Below, piece after piece: positions 33,622 through 45,148 of a stretch of 64,000 nt of DNA. Numbering within the stretch: position 1 is the first letter of the stretch; every line of letters starts with the position of its first letter. A program made the position numbers and the translations under genes. The notes below the pieces were generated by a model that saw only the letters and a program-made list of their open reading frames with translations, did no database searches and was not told the origin of the DNA. This DNA is from Valencia hispanica (lineage: Eukaryota; Chordata; Actinopteri; Cyprinodontiformes; Valenciidae), in assembly GCA_963556495.2 (NCBI GenBank), contig OY747713.1, forward strand, positions 48,825,724 through 48,889,723, in the 5' to 3' direction.

Positions 33622-33950
33622 CAAATCAAGTCTTTCCTACCAGCTACCGTCCCATATCCCTTATTAATGTGGATCTTAAAATTATCTGCAAAACCCTTGC
33701 AAAGAGGTTAGAGAAAGTAACTCTCCTTATAATACATCCTGACCAAGCTGCTTTTATAAAATGGAGATATTCATCCACAAATTCACGTAGATTAATAGAT
33801 TAAATAGATTAAATAGATTATTCTTACTGTAAAAACATTGAAACTAATATATTAACTTTAGATGCAGAAAAAGCCTTTGATAGAGTTAACTTATTTGCAA
33901 CCTTACATAAATTTGGCTTTGGAAATTGTTTTATAAGGTGCTTATATATT
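33622..33950 (+). mobile_element. L1/Tx1-type LINE RT fragment
   Basis: The frame reads SYRPISLINVDLKIICKTLA, then HPDQAAFIK, and later LTLDAEKAFDRV, the motif 2 and motif A blocks of L1/Tx1 reverse transcriptase. An ATTAAATAG tandem at 33796-33822 adds in-frame stops. Short and dead. Confidence 0.8.
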
Positions 33951-33979
33951 ATTATTTTATGAGGTGCACCTACTTCAAC

Positions 33980-34743
33980 CAACCCACTGTCATCTGGACA
34001 AAGCAGGCAGCACTGTGAGGATCATGTTCTTTGATTTCTCAAGTGCATTTAACACAATTTAGCCTGATTTGCTTTGACAGAAACTCCTGAAGACACAGGT
34101 GGAGCCCTCAACAATCGCCTGGATCAATGACTACATGACCAACAGACCACAATTTGTGAGACTGAAGAATTGTGTGTCAAACCAGGTGGTCAGCAGCACA
34201 GGAGCACCACAGGGGACAGTCCTCTCACCATTCCTTTTCACTCTGTACACCTCAGACTTCCAGTACAAATCAGAGACCTGTCATCTGCAGAAATACTCAG
34301 ATTACTCTGCAATTGTCGGGTGTATCAGAGATGGACAAGAAGCTGAATATAGAGAGCTGGTGGACCGCTTTGTGACATGGCGTGGAAACAATCGTCTCAC
34401 CTTGAATGTGAACAAAACAAAGGAGATGATTGTAGATTTCAGAAGAAATAGGGATAAGTCAAAAACTGTTTCCATCATGGGAGAAGAAGTGGAGGTGGTT
34501 GAGGAGTATAAACACCTCGGAGTTCACCTTGACAACAGACTGGACTGGAGGCGCAACAGTGAAACCGTCTACAAGAAGGGACAGAGCAGACTGTACTTCT
34601 TGAGGAAGCTTAGGTCCTTCAAGGTTTGCAGTAAGATAATGGAGATCTTCTACAAGTCTGTTGTGGAGAGTGTAATCTCTTCAGCCGTCATTGTTGGGGT
34701 ACCAGCATCAGAGCCAGTGATTTAAATAGGCTAAACAACCTGA
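33980..34743 (+). mobile_element. CR1-group LINE RT fragment
   Basis: Same family as 3119-3535 and 56420-61400. The frame carries MFFDFSSAFNTI, then the ORF 34099-34725 with GAPQGTVLSPFLFTLYTSDF. The catalytic box reads KYSDYSAIVG, with the second Asp of YxDD replaced by Tyr. A C-terminal KGQSRLYFLRKLRSF block follows. It stops in the middle of the family's RARDLKRLNNL block, where unrelated sequence begins. Confidence 0.88.
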
Positions 34744-35051
34744 TAAATTTCACCACTTCCCAAACCATTTTTCCATCAACACTGAGAAAGGTTTGTCTAC
34801 ACCAGTGGTCTTTCAACTCATTTGAGAGCACGCGCAAACCATTCAGAGTTTTAGTTAAACTTCCATCTGGAGATGTGATATTTGGAATGAATGTGAAACA
34901 CTGCTTATCAAAGATACTGCATACACCCCCTTTTTCTGCTGAGAGCATATCCATTGCTACATGGTTCTGGAAAGAAACTAATGAGGTGGCAGACAATTGT
35001 CATGCACTGCTTCAAAACCTGGTGAAATTTGCTAAGCGCTGGATGTTTTGA
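34744..35051 (+). CDS. unidentified ORF fused to LINE end
   Basis: The LINE frame (DLNRLNNLIN) runs without a stop into about 100 codons of unrelated sequence ending at TGA 35049-35051. It contains PFRVLVKLPSGDVIFGMNV, ATWFWKETNEVADN and LVKFAKRWMF. The composition is balanced and protein-like, unlike the shadow ORFs. No start codon lies near its left end, so if real it is an exon or gene fragment. I do not recognise the family. Confidence 0.35.
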
Positions 35052-35138
35052 TGCACATAAGTATTTCTGTCAACATTCTTATTAGGTGTGATCCAAATTT
35101 ATATTAATCTAGGACTACTCTGGGAACTCCAATGGCAT

Positions 35139-35925
35139 CTATTCAGATTTTCTTTTGTGTACTGATGAAAGTGGTATTTTAGCAGGGTCCTGGACGTCAT
35201 CAACGATGTTAATGGGACCCACAAGTGAGACTAAACCACATTTACCTACCCAGTTAGCAGGCAGCCATCCAAATAAGTAATTTCTTCCGCAGTGCCACCA
35301 GATGTCAGCTCTATTAACCCTTAATTTAGTCGCATTTCCTTTACTTGTCAAAGAGAGGTAGTTTTGTTACATAACTGTGAGGGGATTTCTCCTAACAACA
35401 CCCTACCTGGTGTGGTGTTGTTTTTAAAACAAGTAACGGTTCCTAGCACACCTGGCTTAAAAATTGGAGGGGTCGTATTTTGAGGTGCAACAGGATAAAT
35501 AGTATCCCAATATTGACATCTAGGGGAAAGATTGTCATGCATCATTAACTCCAACTGACAGCCATCATATTGTTGTTTTTCTGAGGAGCTGTGATTGTCA
35601 AAAGGAGCTGGAACCAGTATTAAATAGGGTCTTGCTGGGGCACATGCAATATAATTTAAGTGACGTGACTGGTTTGCAGCTGAATATAACTGCTCTAACC
35701 ACTTATTTGTCTGATCATAGCCGGTTTCCAAAAATATGCGGTCATCAAAAGATATACTATTTGAGTGAGGGGTTGGCCATGATGGTGTCCCCCTCCTGGG
35801 CTTAATTGGTTTGACGTATTAGAGGTTTTAGTGGGCATATTAATTTTTACTAGTTCTATAGGATCTTTTCCCAAATCATCCACCCCCAGTGTAACGGCAG
35901 TTGAAATAGCCTTTAGTCAACGTTT
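35139..35925 (-). pseudogene. retroviral env surface fragment
   Basis: Minus-strand ORFs in shifting frames: 35695-35883 (GKDPIELVKINMP), 35348-35731 (TNKWLEQLYSAANQS, then CAPARPYLILVPAPF) and 35139-35351 (WWHCGRNYLFGWLPANWVGK, then CGLVSLVGPI). The W-C-G...LP.NW.G.C.LV pattern is characteristic of the distal surface subunit of gamma-type fish Env. Frame changes near 35350 and 35720 inactivate it. No gag, pol or LTR is adjacent. Confidence 0.7.
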
Positions 35926-36964
35926 CACCACTAGATATCACTGTGGTACTATTAACATCATAGAGAAAGTTTGTTTTACATGTATATTTTTTATTGCTTT
36001 ATTTTTTTGTTTTCCACATTTTTTTGTATCATTTATAAATGTATAAAGTTAATAATATTCTAATTTCAGTGAAAGTTAAAGGATAAGTTTAATAAGTTTA
36101 GTATAAGAGCGCGGTGATATCATTTCTGGTTCTACAAAGCTAAAAAAAAACAGCAGTTGATCAAACAGGCCCGATATCGTGCTAATTAAGACCAGTCAAG
36201 AAAGAAAATAAGCATTTTTTTAAGTCCACTTGTTAGTCCACTATCAGGCAAAAGTGGTATGTTGATTCTATGTTTTGTAATTTGTACATTTTATATAAGT
36301 TGTAGAAAGTAAGCTAATAATTTGTACATCATTTATATATACATCCCCTGCCATTCCCTTCTTTTCTGTCATATCTAACTGCAATATATCCATTCATACT
36401 CCAAACACTAAATATAACTTAATATGAATATGCACAATGGAAACCATCTTGCTAACATTTTCAGTCTCCCTTATCTTCTTTTGGAGATACAGCCAGTCAG
36501 CAGCAAGGAAAATCGATTGCGCTTCTGGATTAGCAAATGCATGCAAACAGCATGTCAAGTAGCAATGTGCTTATGTATTTGAGATTCCCAAGCTGCATGT
36601 TCTTTTCATTAATTAAAATATGTTCTATGATAAAACAAAAATGTGTTTTCCACAAATAATTTGGAGTTAGGTTTCACAGAAAAATCTGCAAATGGGTGAA
36701 TCTGTAAATACTGAACATAGAATAGGCAGGGATTCACGTTATGGGTTTCTTGATGCAAGACAATATTCGCTTTAGGTTTTCCTAGTAGATTTAAAATTTC
36801 ATACATTTTAATTTTGTTGCACTTTCCATGCACAATCCACATGACAGATTGTGTTTAATATGTGCACCATGAGGTAAATTTGATCCACATACATACATAC
36901 ATATATATATTTGTTGTTGTGGCACCGGTAACTTTCCTGTTGCTTTACTTTTATGTTCTCTTAA
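35926..36964. other. gene-free AT-rich stretch
   Basis: Nothing recognised; ORFs are short. Confidence 0.5.
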
Positions 36965-37150
36965 GAGAACAGAAATTTGTTTGTGCTCCTCCCCCAGCAA
37001 ACCCCACCTCTGCATCGGACACCATTAACTTATCCATTGCACAGCTCCAGACTCAACACCCCTTTGCATTCATTGCCATTTCGGGTGACTTCAACCACAT
37101 AACTTTGAACTTGAATTCTCCCCACTTTCACTCAGTATGTGAGCTGTCTC
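36965..37150 (+). mobile_element. CR1-group LINE endonuclease fragment
   Basis: The frame reads PPPANPTSASDTINLSIAQL, then QTQHPFAFIAISGDFNHITL, followed in a shifted frame by LPTFTQYVSCLTR. GDFNH is the endonuclease catalytic block of Rex1-type LINEs. One frameshift near 37105. Confidence 0.8.
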
Positions 37151-37188
37151 ACCAGAGACTGCTGTAAGCAGGTCTATTGTTGGGGTGC

Positions 37189-37553
37189 TTAAAGAGTAAC
37201 TAAACCCCAAAACAACTTTTTTTTGCTTCTAAACTGTATAAATGGGTATTTACCAATGCAATCTTTCAGTTTCTGGGATTTTTTTTACATTTTGGTGTAA
37301 ACTTGTTTAATTCTACACTTTTTGGTCTAAAAACGTCTTAGTGCTGCCCCCTTAGGGTTGAAGGGTGGCTACTGCATTTGCATTTTGTGATTGGTGGAGA
37401 GCGGTACATCTTTATGTCACAGCCATTGACTTTGTCACAGGCATGGTCTCACAGACATACCCCTCCATTCTTCCTGGCACCGCCCACTTTGTAGAATTTT
37501 CAAATGTCTGGGGGCGGGGTAATGATTTTTCAGGGGGTTCAGTTACACTTTAA
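37189..37553. mobile_element. TTAA-flanked MITE
   Basis: The ends TTAAAGAGTAACTAAACCCC (37189-37208) and its near complement GGGGTTCAGTTACACTTTAA-like (to 37553) are inverted and flanked by TTAA. 365 bp, no transposase. It resembles a very common teleost MITE. Confidence 0.8.
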
Positions 37554-37745
37554 GTCTTAATCTGATGGGCCATAGACAAATCAAACACAGGTGAGTGAAA
37601 AGGCTACTCAATATTGAAGATTTTTATGGTACCTTGAGTATTTCAGATAAAATGCTTATTAGTTTTGGAAAGTGAATCTGAACCTTGTCAATAAATAACT
37701 TTAATCATACACAGTTTACAATATGCTTATGTCCTTATACAACAT

Positions 37746-37975
37746 TTGGCGACCGTGGCTCAGGTGGTAGGAGTTTGTCCTGTAACCGGTGGGTTGCCCA
37801 TTCAAACCCCCGCTCCGTCGGTCTTGGTCATTGTGTCCTTGGGCAAGACACTTAACCCAGGGCAGCTGTGGCTACAGTGTAGCTCACCACCACCAGCGTG
37901 TGAATGACTGAATGCAGTGTTAAGGGCTTTGTGACCGAAGAACTTCTGTACTATTGCAGGCCATTTTCTATTTTG
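37746..37975 (+). mobile_element. tRNA-derived SINE
   Basis: The head GCGACCGTGGCTCAGGTGG looks like an A box, and GGTTGCCCATTCAAACCCC is the B-box region. Then comes the body GTCCTTGGGCAAGACACTTAACCC found in many fish SINEs, and a tail GTGAATGACTGAATGCAG. It lies about 80 bp past the fgf4-like stop codon. Confidence 0.75.
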
Positions 37976-38051
37976 GACTATAGAGAATCCCTACCTCTGA
38001 TCAAACCGTTTTCTTGGAAGTTCTGTCCCGTTAAAGGTTGTTTAAAAATAA

Positions 38052-38228
38052 TTATATTCTGGGGAGAAAGTGTGTCATAGTCATTGTGGGCGTCACACGG
38101 TTGCCTCTTTTGGTTTTCCCAATCTTGCTGAGAGCAATGTACATTCCAGGATGGGCAGCTGATTCATAGACATTGTAGTTGTTGGCCAGAAGGATCTCAT
38201 GGAACTTGCAGTCATCTCTGTAGCTTCC
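38052..38228 (-). CDS. fgf4: fgf4-like exon 3 (C-terminal FGF core)
   Basis: Last coding exon, 58 codons plus TAA at 38052-38054. The acceptor reads TTTTTCTTAG, followed by GGAAGC. The peptide carries [17 protein letters not shown] and ends in the THFLPRI terminus typical of FGF4/6 ligands. These residues form the last strands of the beta-trefoil and part of the heparin and receptor face. The frame is intact with no stop. The 3' UTR continues to lower coordinates; no polyadenylation site was assigned. Confidence 0.93.
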   Translation of the reverse strand, partial: GSYRDDCKFHEILLANNYNVYESAAHPGMYIALSKIGKTKRGNRVTPTMTMTHFLPRI

Positions 38229-38677
38229 CTAAGAAAAAGAGAGAGGGACAGGAAAAATGAGAAACTTTCTAACTTTTTTCAGCTGATCTTCAACTTTTTT
38301 TCTTTTAAAAGGGGAAAAAAATCTTTAACCCATAATGTAAATATTTAATTGCATGACAAAAGAGAAGATTTCCAAAAGAATGTAATTTCAAAACATTTAA
38401 ATATGAACCATATATCCTGTTATGATGTTTGTATTGCCATCTGGCTTAGCTGCTAGTAGACATCTTCTGGTAGTTAATGGCCGATCCTTATTGGCAGCTT
38501 ATCCACCATGAATTACAATTCAACCATGACTGCTCCTGACCTTATGTATCAGCTATTGTTGACTTTTGAATTACAGTTTTGCTCTGTAATTAGGTAGCTT
38601 TACATGGATAATGCGTCAGGGGCAGTATGGGAGTTAGGAATTGTTCTCTGACCGTCTTTATTTTAAAAACTGAGCAA

Positions 38678-38745
38678 GGCAAGGTGAGGCAATTTTATTT
38701 GTATAGCACACTTTCAACAACAAGGCAATTCAAGGTGCACTTACT
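38678..38745 (-). mobile_element. LINE 3' tail fragment
   Basis: GCAAGGCAAGGTGAGGCAATTTTATTTGTATAGCAC is the inverted 3' terminus of a fish LINE (L2-like). Only the tail is present. Confidence 0.6.
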
Positions 38746-39514
38746 TAAAGTCGATAAGTCAAGTTTTTTAAATTGGTCTTATGTATATTATACATGTTCA
38801 TTTGCTAGTTCTAAAATACTCCTTGATAAATATTAGCCTAAATTTGCCATACATTACATCTAGAAGTGCTGATTGTGATGCAGCATATATCAGAGGAAGA
38901 ATAAACAAAGACACTGAATATAAATGAGAAATGAGCATATGCATGAATTTAATAGGAAAGCTTTTCTAACTAATTGGACACAGCTTACAAAATCCAAACA
39001 AAGCAGTGTAAATGCACTGCTGTCACCAATTGTGACAGTAGATGCTATTATCATATTATGTGGCCCCTCCATCACTCATGAAATAATTTTTTTTAAAGGG
39101 TTGAAACTTTTTTAGCTGACAGTGTGTGCATAGCTCAGATAGGCCTATAAGTTTTTGAGTATGAAGGTGACAGGACAGGGGCTCAGAGGTCACCAATTCT
39201 AACAGCTCACATGTCCTATCATATAATGTGACCCTTACATACTCCTCATATCAGATTTTAATAATGGCATTAAAGATTTTTACGAAGGGGCACTACGTTC
39301 GTTCATGAGGAATCAGCGAAACAGTGCCTGTTAGAGTCACAGAATCTGATGGTCACAGAAAATGGTGTAACACCGGTGTTAGATCTACCGACCCTGGAAC
39401 CGTGCATCCTGTCCACCCCACTCCCGCAGTACATTCTGGCTGTGGAATGCTGTCCAGTGTCCACCTTCTTTTTTATGTCCGGCACGTTGCTGGATTGTCA
39501 CTGTGTCACTCGCA

Positions 39515-40440
39515 GGCATAAGTAAAAATTTTTTGCTGAGCTTACGTACAGTTTTAGTAAGGATTCTGTGCAAAGTTTTATAAATAAGACCTTAGGTGGT
39601 TTACTAAGCAAGGAGGGCGCAATCCCTTTAGCGCTTTTGCCCTTGATGAATATTAAATATGGACATTTCTGTCAGAAGGCATATTATGGGGAGAACATTC
39701 AAATAAGTAGGCGTTCCAAGCGCAGTGTGATTTATTAAATATAAAACTGTTTGCGCCGGCTGTTCTTGCGCCTATTTTTACCAACTCTGAAAGGCTCGTC
39801 TTAGCTTTGCACCAACACAATTCAACGTAAGCGTATTACTGACAAAAACGAAAAATATCATTCACACTCTTTCTAACCTAATAGTAAATAACACTCTAAT
39901 GACCATAAACCTGACAGTTATCGTTTTTTTCCTTCTTTTTTCCCCCAAAGACGCATGATAATTCACTGCGCGCTCAACGTGTCTGCAGCTGCTGTCTCTA
40001 GAGTACGGTGCCTGCATGGAGCAGAGAGCAGCGCATTCACACCGCACGCATTGTTTATTAATGACAAACAAAAAAGAACATTCACAGACATTCTACCCTA
40101 ATAGTAATTAACTCTCTAACAGCCATAGACTTGAGAGGCATGTCGTTTTTCCCTCCTTTTTTTATTTTTATTTTTTGCCAAAGACGCATTATGAATCCAC
40201 TGCGCCTATTCTCCCTCTCTTTGGCTGTGGCGCAGTGCATGTGGCAGAAAGACTGGCACAGACAGTAGCGGACGCAAAATTCTCATTTGAATACTGTTCT
40301 TTGCGCCTGTTATGATTTGCACACACAATCTTAGTAGATCACCCACAAATCAGGATATCCCTCCCTCCGGCGCAATATTTTTTGCAGCGCATGCAACTTT
40401 GCGGTCTTTATTTGGAATATTGATAAATCAGGCCCTAAAT
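39515..40440. mobile_element. MITE with internal 135-bp duplication
   Basis: The left end GTTTTATAAATAAGACCTTAG and the right end ATTGATAAATCAGGCCCTAAAT are related termini. Inside, 39838-39975 and 40058-40205 are direct near copies (CTAATAGTAA, AGACGCAT, CACTGCGC). Rich in GCGC/TGCGCC motifs. No ORF. Confidence 0.6.
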
Positions 40441-40673
40441 CTTCAGCCTTTGTTGTGAGTCTGCTTATCAGCAAATATTAATAAATGTCTACGGAGTGTT
40501 AATTAGTAATCGAATTATTAACTAGGTTAATCATTTATTAGGGCACCAAGAACCAATAAGTAGCAATTATTTTACCAGCTTCAAATGTCTGTTGACCTGT
40601 ATGTGTCAGTCTATAACAGTCTGACACTTAAAGACTTCCAAAAGTGTGACACTGAAGCCTAGTTTGCCTAGTT

Positions 40674-40876
40674 GGAAGTCTGCATCAACGTGACGCAACC
40701 TCAAGTCAATGACTTGATGCAATCTGCTGGGATTCCTTAAATAGGAAACTAACTAAAACTTTAAACAAATTGGAATGTTTGTATGATAGTATGGAAATGA
40801 CTTTTCTTGTAAAGTGCTTTGAGATGACATCTGTTGTGAATCGGTGCTATGTAAATAAACTGAATTGAATTGAATA
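40674..40876 (+). mobile_element. L2 LINE extreme 3' end
   Basis: About 200 bp matching the end of the L2 copies (TGCTGGGATTCCTTAAATAGG ... TAAATAAACTGAATTGAATTG). Confidence 0.88.
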
Positions 40877-41048
40877 GTTTATACTTCTCTGTCAGCAACT
40901 TTTCACTCACACACACAGGTATTGACAGAGGCACATTCCATTTATAGTTCTCCGTTGTTGTGAAGCAATTCCCCACCAGGACAGCAGGGGGTGTAGACAT
41001 TTTCTTGTGTGTCTGCAGTGACGTTTCTGGTCAACTATAGTTTATTTA

Positions 41049-43551
41049 TGTCATAGTTCTTAGGTTTTTTTGTGTTTGAAGTTTGTTCTTTTCCTTATTC
41101 AGTTTAATTATCATTTTAATGTATTCTTTGGTATTTATTTTATGGCACTTCCTTGTTCTCTTATTCCCTTCATGCTCTTAGATGTTTTCACCTTTTGTTT
41201 GTGTCCTCCTTGTCATTTGTGTTTCCTTAGGTAATTTATTTCTTCCTTCTGTTCTCCAGTGTTTCCTTGAGGTCTCCTTAGATTCCTCCTTAGACATATT
41301 ATCTTTAGTTAGTTTCTAGTTTCTTATTTAAGATAGTTTTCTGTTTCCCTTACCATTCTTCCCTTTCCTGTTGTCTCCCTGCCACTCTGCTCCTGACCCA
41401 GTTTCACAAATTGCCCTCACCTGCATCTGCTTCTTACTAATTGGTCCTCAGGTTTCTCTGTCATTTCCTAACTCCCTCCTCGGTATTTAAACAGCTTCCT
41501 TTCAGTCACTACTCACTGGTCCGTTGTCTAACTTTCCTGTTTTGGTTTCTGTGTTCCCCGTTGTTTCACTTCCCTGTTCCCCCGAGTTTGTAAGTACATG
41601 GACCTTGTTCTTTTGTTTAATAAAATCATTTTTCTTTGTTTACTGCATTTGGGTCCTTTAATTAGCAGAACACAATGGACCAGCAAGTTGGGCCCAGCGG
41701 TTTTGCTGCTTGTTGAGCAGCTTAAAGATAAATACAGGATTCTGATGGACTTAGTTAAGTTGTCCCGTCCTCCCTGTCCGGCAGGCTGTCTTTTAGGCTG
41801 TCCCTAATTGCCCTCCAGGGAGGTGGCTGCGGCTAGCCTAAAAGAGCTCTTTTCAGAACATAAGATCCTCCTGGAATCCTTTGGTCTAGGTGAGCTTTTG
41901 AAGGTGACTGAATTAGTTCTGCTGACTATTAGAACAGAACAGCTCAGTCAGCCACCTCTGCATCTCCATGTCAAGGGTCCTCTGCGCCTCCCCGTTGAGG
42001 GTACTCAGTGCCTCCACATCGAGGGTACTCAGTGCCTCCACATCAAGGGTACTCTACGCTCCTTCGAAGTTCCTCTACGCCACGTCGTGGAACCTCAATG
42101 CCTCCCTATGGGTCCTCTATGTCTGGTCGTGGGTCCCTTTCTCATCGCTGGCCTTTGACTCATCACAAGCTTCAGTCTAGCCAGCCTAACTGGCGTTCAA
42201 GCCACAAGGTTCAGCTCCGTCGCCTCAAGCCAAAAGGTTCAGCTCCGTCACCTCTCAAGCCACAAGGTTCAGCTCCGTCGCCTCTCAAGCCACAAGTTTC
42301 AGCTCTGCAGCCGGCCTCCACATCACAAGGTTCTGCTTCACCAACAACTACTTCACCCACAATACAAGAATCAACATCCAAGACATAATGTTCAATGTTG
42401 CCGGCCACCAATGCATACGGTTCAGCTTCACAGCCTGTCTTCACACCATCAGACATCCGCTCCAGGATACGAGGTCCCGCTTCGCTGCTCCCAGCATCAT
42501 AATTACCCATCTCATCTACTCCACCAAAATCCACATCCAAGCCGCTAGTTCCTGTTACGGCGGCCTCCTAGACACAAGGTTTTCCTCCGCCGCCGGCTTC
42601 CAAGACACAAGGTTCTCCGCCGCAGGCCACCACATCTCTTGGTTCCTCGTCGCTGGCCTTCACGTCTCTTGGTTCCTCGTCGCCGGCCCCCACGTCTTTT
42701 GGTTCCTTGTCGCCGGCCCCCTCGTCTCTTGGTTCCTTGTCGCCGGCCCCCTCGTCTCTTGGTTCCTAATCGCTGCCCTCCTCATCACCGGCCTCCTCAT
42801 CGCCGGTCTCCTCATCGCCGGTCTCCTCATCGCCGGTCTCCTCATCGCCGGTCTCCCAGGTTCCTGCTCCTTCGTCGCAGGCCTCCTCGTCACTAGCCTC
42901 CCGGGTTCCTGCTCCTTCGTCGCCGGCCTCCCAGGTTCCTGCTCCTTCGTCGCCGGCCTCCAAGGTTCCTGCTCCTTCGTCGCAGGCCTCCCAGGTTCCT
43001 GCTCCTTCGTCACCGGCCTCCCAGGTTTCTGCTCCTTCGTCGCCGGCCTCCCAGGTTTCTGCTCCTTCATCGCAGGCCTTCCAGGTTCCTGCTCCTTCAT
43101 GGCAGGCTTTGTGTCCTCCTTCTTATTTGTGTTTCCTTAGATAGTTTCCTAATTTATTTATTCCTTCTGTTCTTAAGGGTTTCCTTAAGTTCCCCTTAGA
43201 TTCCTCCTTAGACATATTATCATTACCATTCTTCCCTTTCCTGTTGTCTCCTGGCCACTCTGCTCCTGACCCAGTTTCACAAATCACCCTCACCTGCATC
43301 TGCTTCTCACTAATTGGTCCTCAGGTTTCTCTGTCATTTCCTCACTCCCTCCTCAGTATTTAAACAGCTTCCTTTCAGTCAGTACTCGCTGGTCCGTTGT
43401 CTAACTTTCCTGTTTTGGTTTCTTGTGTTCCCCCGTTGTTTCACTTCCATGTTCCCCTGAGTTTGTAAGTACATGGACCTTGTTCTTTTGTTTAATAAAA
43501 TTATTTTTCTTTGTTTACTGCACTTGGGTCCTTTAATTAGGAGACATGACA
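41049..43551 (+). mobile_element. small LTR retrotransposon with minisatellite interior
   Basis: The 5' LTR is at about 41049-41673, starting TGTCATAG. The 3' LTR, missing its first 160 bp, is at about 43107-43551, ending ACATGACA. The 5-bp target duplication ATTTA is at 41044-41048 and 43552-43556. Both LTRs share TATTTAAACAGCTTCC and AATAAAAT(C/T)ATTTTTCTTTG. The interior has no polymerase: a short degenerate gag-like coil (41690-41960, EQLKDKYRILMDLVK) and then proline/serine repeats. Probably a non-autonomous Ty3/gypsy derivative. Confidence 0.85.
42170..43105 (+). repeat. coding-like minisatellite inside the LTR element
   Basis: Units of about 30-33 bp: AAGCCACAAGGTTCAGCTCC near 42200-42300, CACGTCTCTTGGTTCCTCGT-type units at 42610-42770, CCTCCTCATCGCCGGT at 42780-42855, and CCAGGTTCCTGCTCCTTCGT units to 43105. 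One frame gives PASQVPAPSS repeats. The other frames and the antisense are also open, because unit lengths are multiples of three with no stops. Confidence 0.9.
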
Positions 43552-43556
43552 ATTTA

Positions 43557-44939
43557 CTTCAACTGGCACATCCACTCAAGGAGCAATGGCCAACAGAGAG
43601 CAAGTTTTAATTGAGCTAGAAAGCTTTTTACTAGAAGTGCAGCTCATAAAATACTTAAAAAACTTATGTAATCAAACACAGACGTCTGTTTTGTTGTTCT
43701 CTACACCTCTTGGTGTTCAAAATCACCAAAATACCATATTAGATAAACTGGCCTTGCAATATAAAGCATTTAGTGCCCAAAAGCTTCACTTACTACTAAT
43801 TACATCAATTATATAGCACCATTCTGGTGAAATGGTCGTTGCCCTGATGTTGGGCTGACCAATCACAGACATGCACTCTCCGTTGCGTTCTACAGATAGT
43901 TAAAATATTAGGCTCTACTCCATCCGTCCTTGCGTGCCTGTCGGGGAGCCCTTGCATCGACGGATAATGGCGCTGCCTGTCTCCGCTGACAGAGAAGTAT
44001 AAACTAGGCTTAAAGGCTTTGTAATCAGAAACAATCACAGAATGCATACATTATTGATGACAGACCACATCTTTTTTTTAAAGAACAGAATTTGTTACAG
44101 TGAGGCAACAATAATTAAAATGTGTCGCATTATACATAACCACTATTTTCTTATGACCATTCCATTTACAAGATTTCTAATTCTGATTGGATTTGATAGT
44201 ATGTATATGTCTATGTATGGGGTAGGCGCAAACATTTGTTTAAATTTTTAGCCATTTGATTCAGGTTTGTCAGAGAGGGGTTGCATGTAAAAGTTGGAGG
44301 ATAATACTATAATTTTTGAGGACTGAACTTGAAGATCTCTGGTCTTTGCTGAGCAGCTGGAGTATGTCGTGATTAGGTTCCTGTGTCTGGGTGCATGGGG
44401 ATGAGTGATACAGAAGCTGTTTGTCCCCAAGCAGTTTGTGGAAGGACTTCCCACTGGGACATTGGAGTCAGTGGTGATGCTGGCAGAAGTTCACATGACA
44501 GTGTATCCCAGGAAAAGTCTACTTAAGAGCCACTTGCTGGCATCCTCCAATCCAGCCCAAAGGGCTAAAAAATGATACCTTGTTGCACCCCAGCTCATTG
44601 TTCCTCCTGTTACACTATGTAAAACCATCTCTCTTTGTGGGAATGCTGGCAATATCTATGGCAGATTATTGCTAATGACTCTGCAGAAAGTTTGTAACCT
44701 CTCCTCATTATGCCTCTTAGCATCCCCTTTTTCTGCTCTTCAGTTTTACATGGCTTACCACATCAAGGTTGCAGTAAGTTCCAAATCACTTCTATTTTGA
44801 GATAATCCAACCAGCAGTTGACTGTTAACATTTTTTGTCTTGGGCAAATGTCTGCACTTATTGCACAGATAGCATCCTATCACGGTACCACGCTGGAAGT
44901 TTTAATTCTGATTTAGGCCCATTAAACTAAGGTTTCATA
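43557..44939. other. intron stretch without named features
   Basis: The ORF 43586-43816 and others are short. GAAGCCTAGTTT-like words recur near 40660 and 43995 but no element was defined. Confidence 0.4.
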
Positions 44940-45028
44940 AATTTGAATATTTCTCTAAGTAAGCAAACTTTTTTGCTGAACTTTAGAGTTTTGGGAGGAA
45001 ATCTGTGCAATGTTTTATAAATGAGGCC
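44940..45028. mobile_element. MITE end next to fgf4-like exon 2
   Basis: TTTTTTGCTGAACTTTAGAG...GTGCAATGTTTTATAAATGAGGCCCC parallels 39518-39595. The end lies about 15 bp from the exon 2 donor. Confidence 0.55.
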
Positions 45029-45044
45029 CCAGATCAGTTCTTAC

Positions 45045-45148
45045 CGAACCATAGAGTTTTCCCTTGTCACTCATGGCGATGAACAGACCACTTCTCACCC
45101 CATACAAAGTCACGACTCCTCTCTCCACTGGAGAGATTTCTATAAGGC
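45045..45148 (-). CDS. fgf4: fgf4-like exon 2 (104 nt)
   Basis: The acceptor CCCCCTAG (45149-45156) and donor GTAAGAAC (45037-45044) bound exactly 104 nt, the standard FGF middle-exon length. The peptide [20 protein letters not shown] is followed by [14 protein letters not shown]. This is the central beta-trefoil, including the GVRS receptor-contact loop. Phase 1 in and phase 0 out agree with the neighbours. A MITE end and an active-looking Tc1 lie within 15 bp and 290 bp of its borders. Confidence 0.93.

Larger units (their letters stand above)
38229..45044 (-). other. fgf4-like intron 2
   Basis: Contains a LINE tail (38678-38745), a 0.9-kb MITE with an internal duplication (39515-40440), an L2 tail (40674-40876), an LTR element (41049-43551) and a MITE end near 44940-45028. 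Stretches 38746-39514 and 43557-44939 hold no named feature. Confidence 0.7.

Noticed and set aside
37746..37820. Functional tRNA gene
   Set aside because: A and B box-like blocks are present, but the sequence continues into a SINE body and cannot fold as a complete tRNA by inspection. Same for 48387 and 59717.
42590..43105. CRISPR-like array
   Set aside because: Units are contiguous tandem repeats without unique spacers, in a vertebrate genome.
42388..43140. 250-aa plus and 146-aa minus ORFs with repeated peptides
   Set aside because: Both are readings of one minisatellite with unit length divisible by three; neither has a domain.
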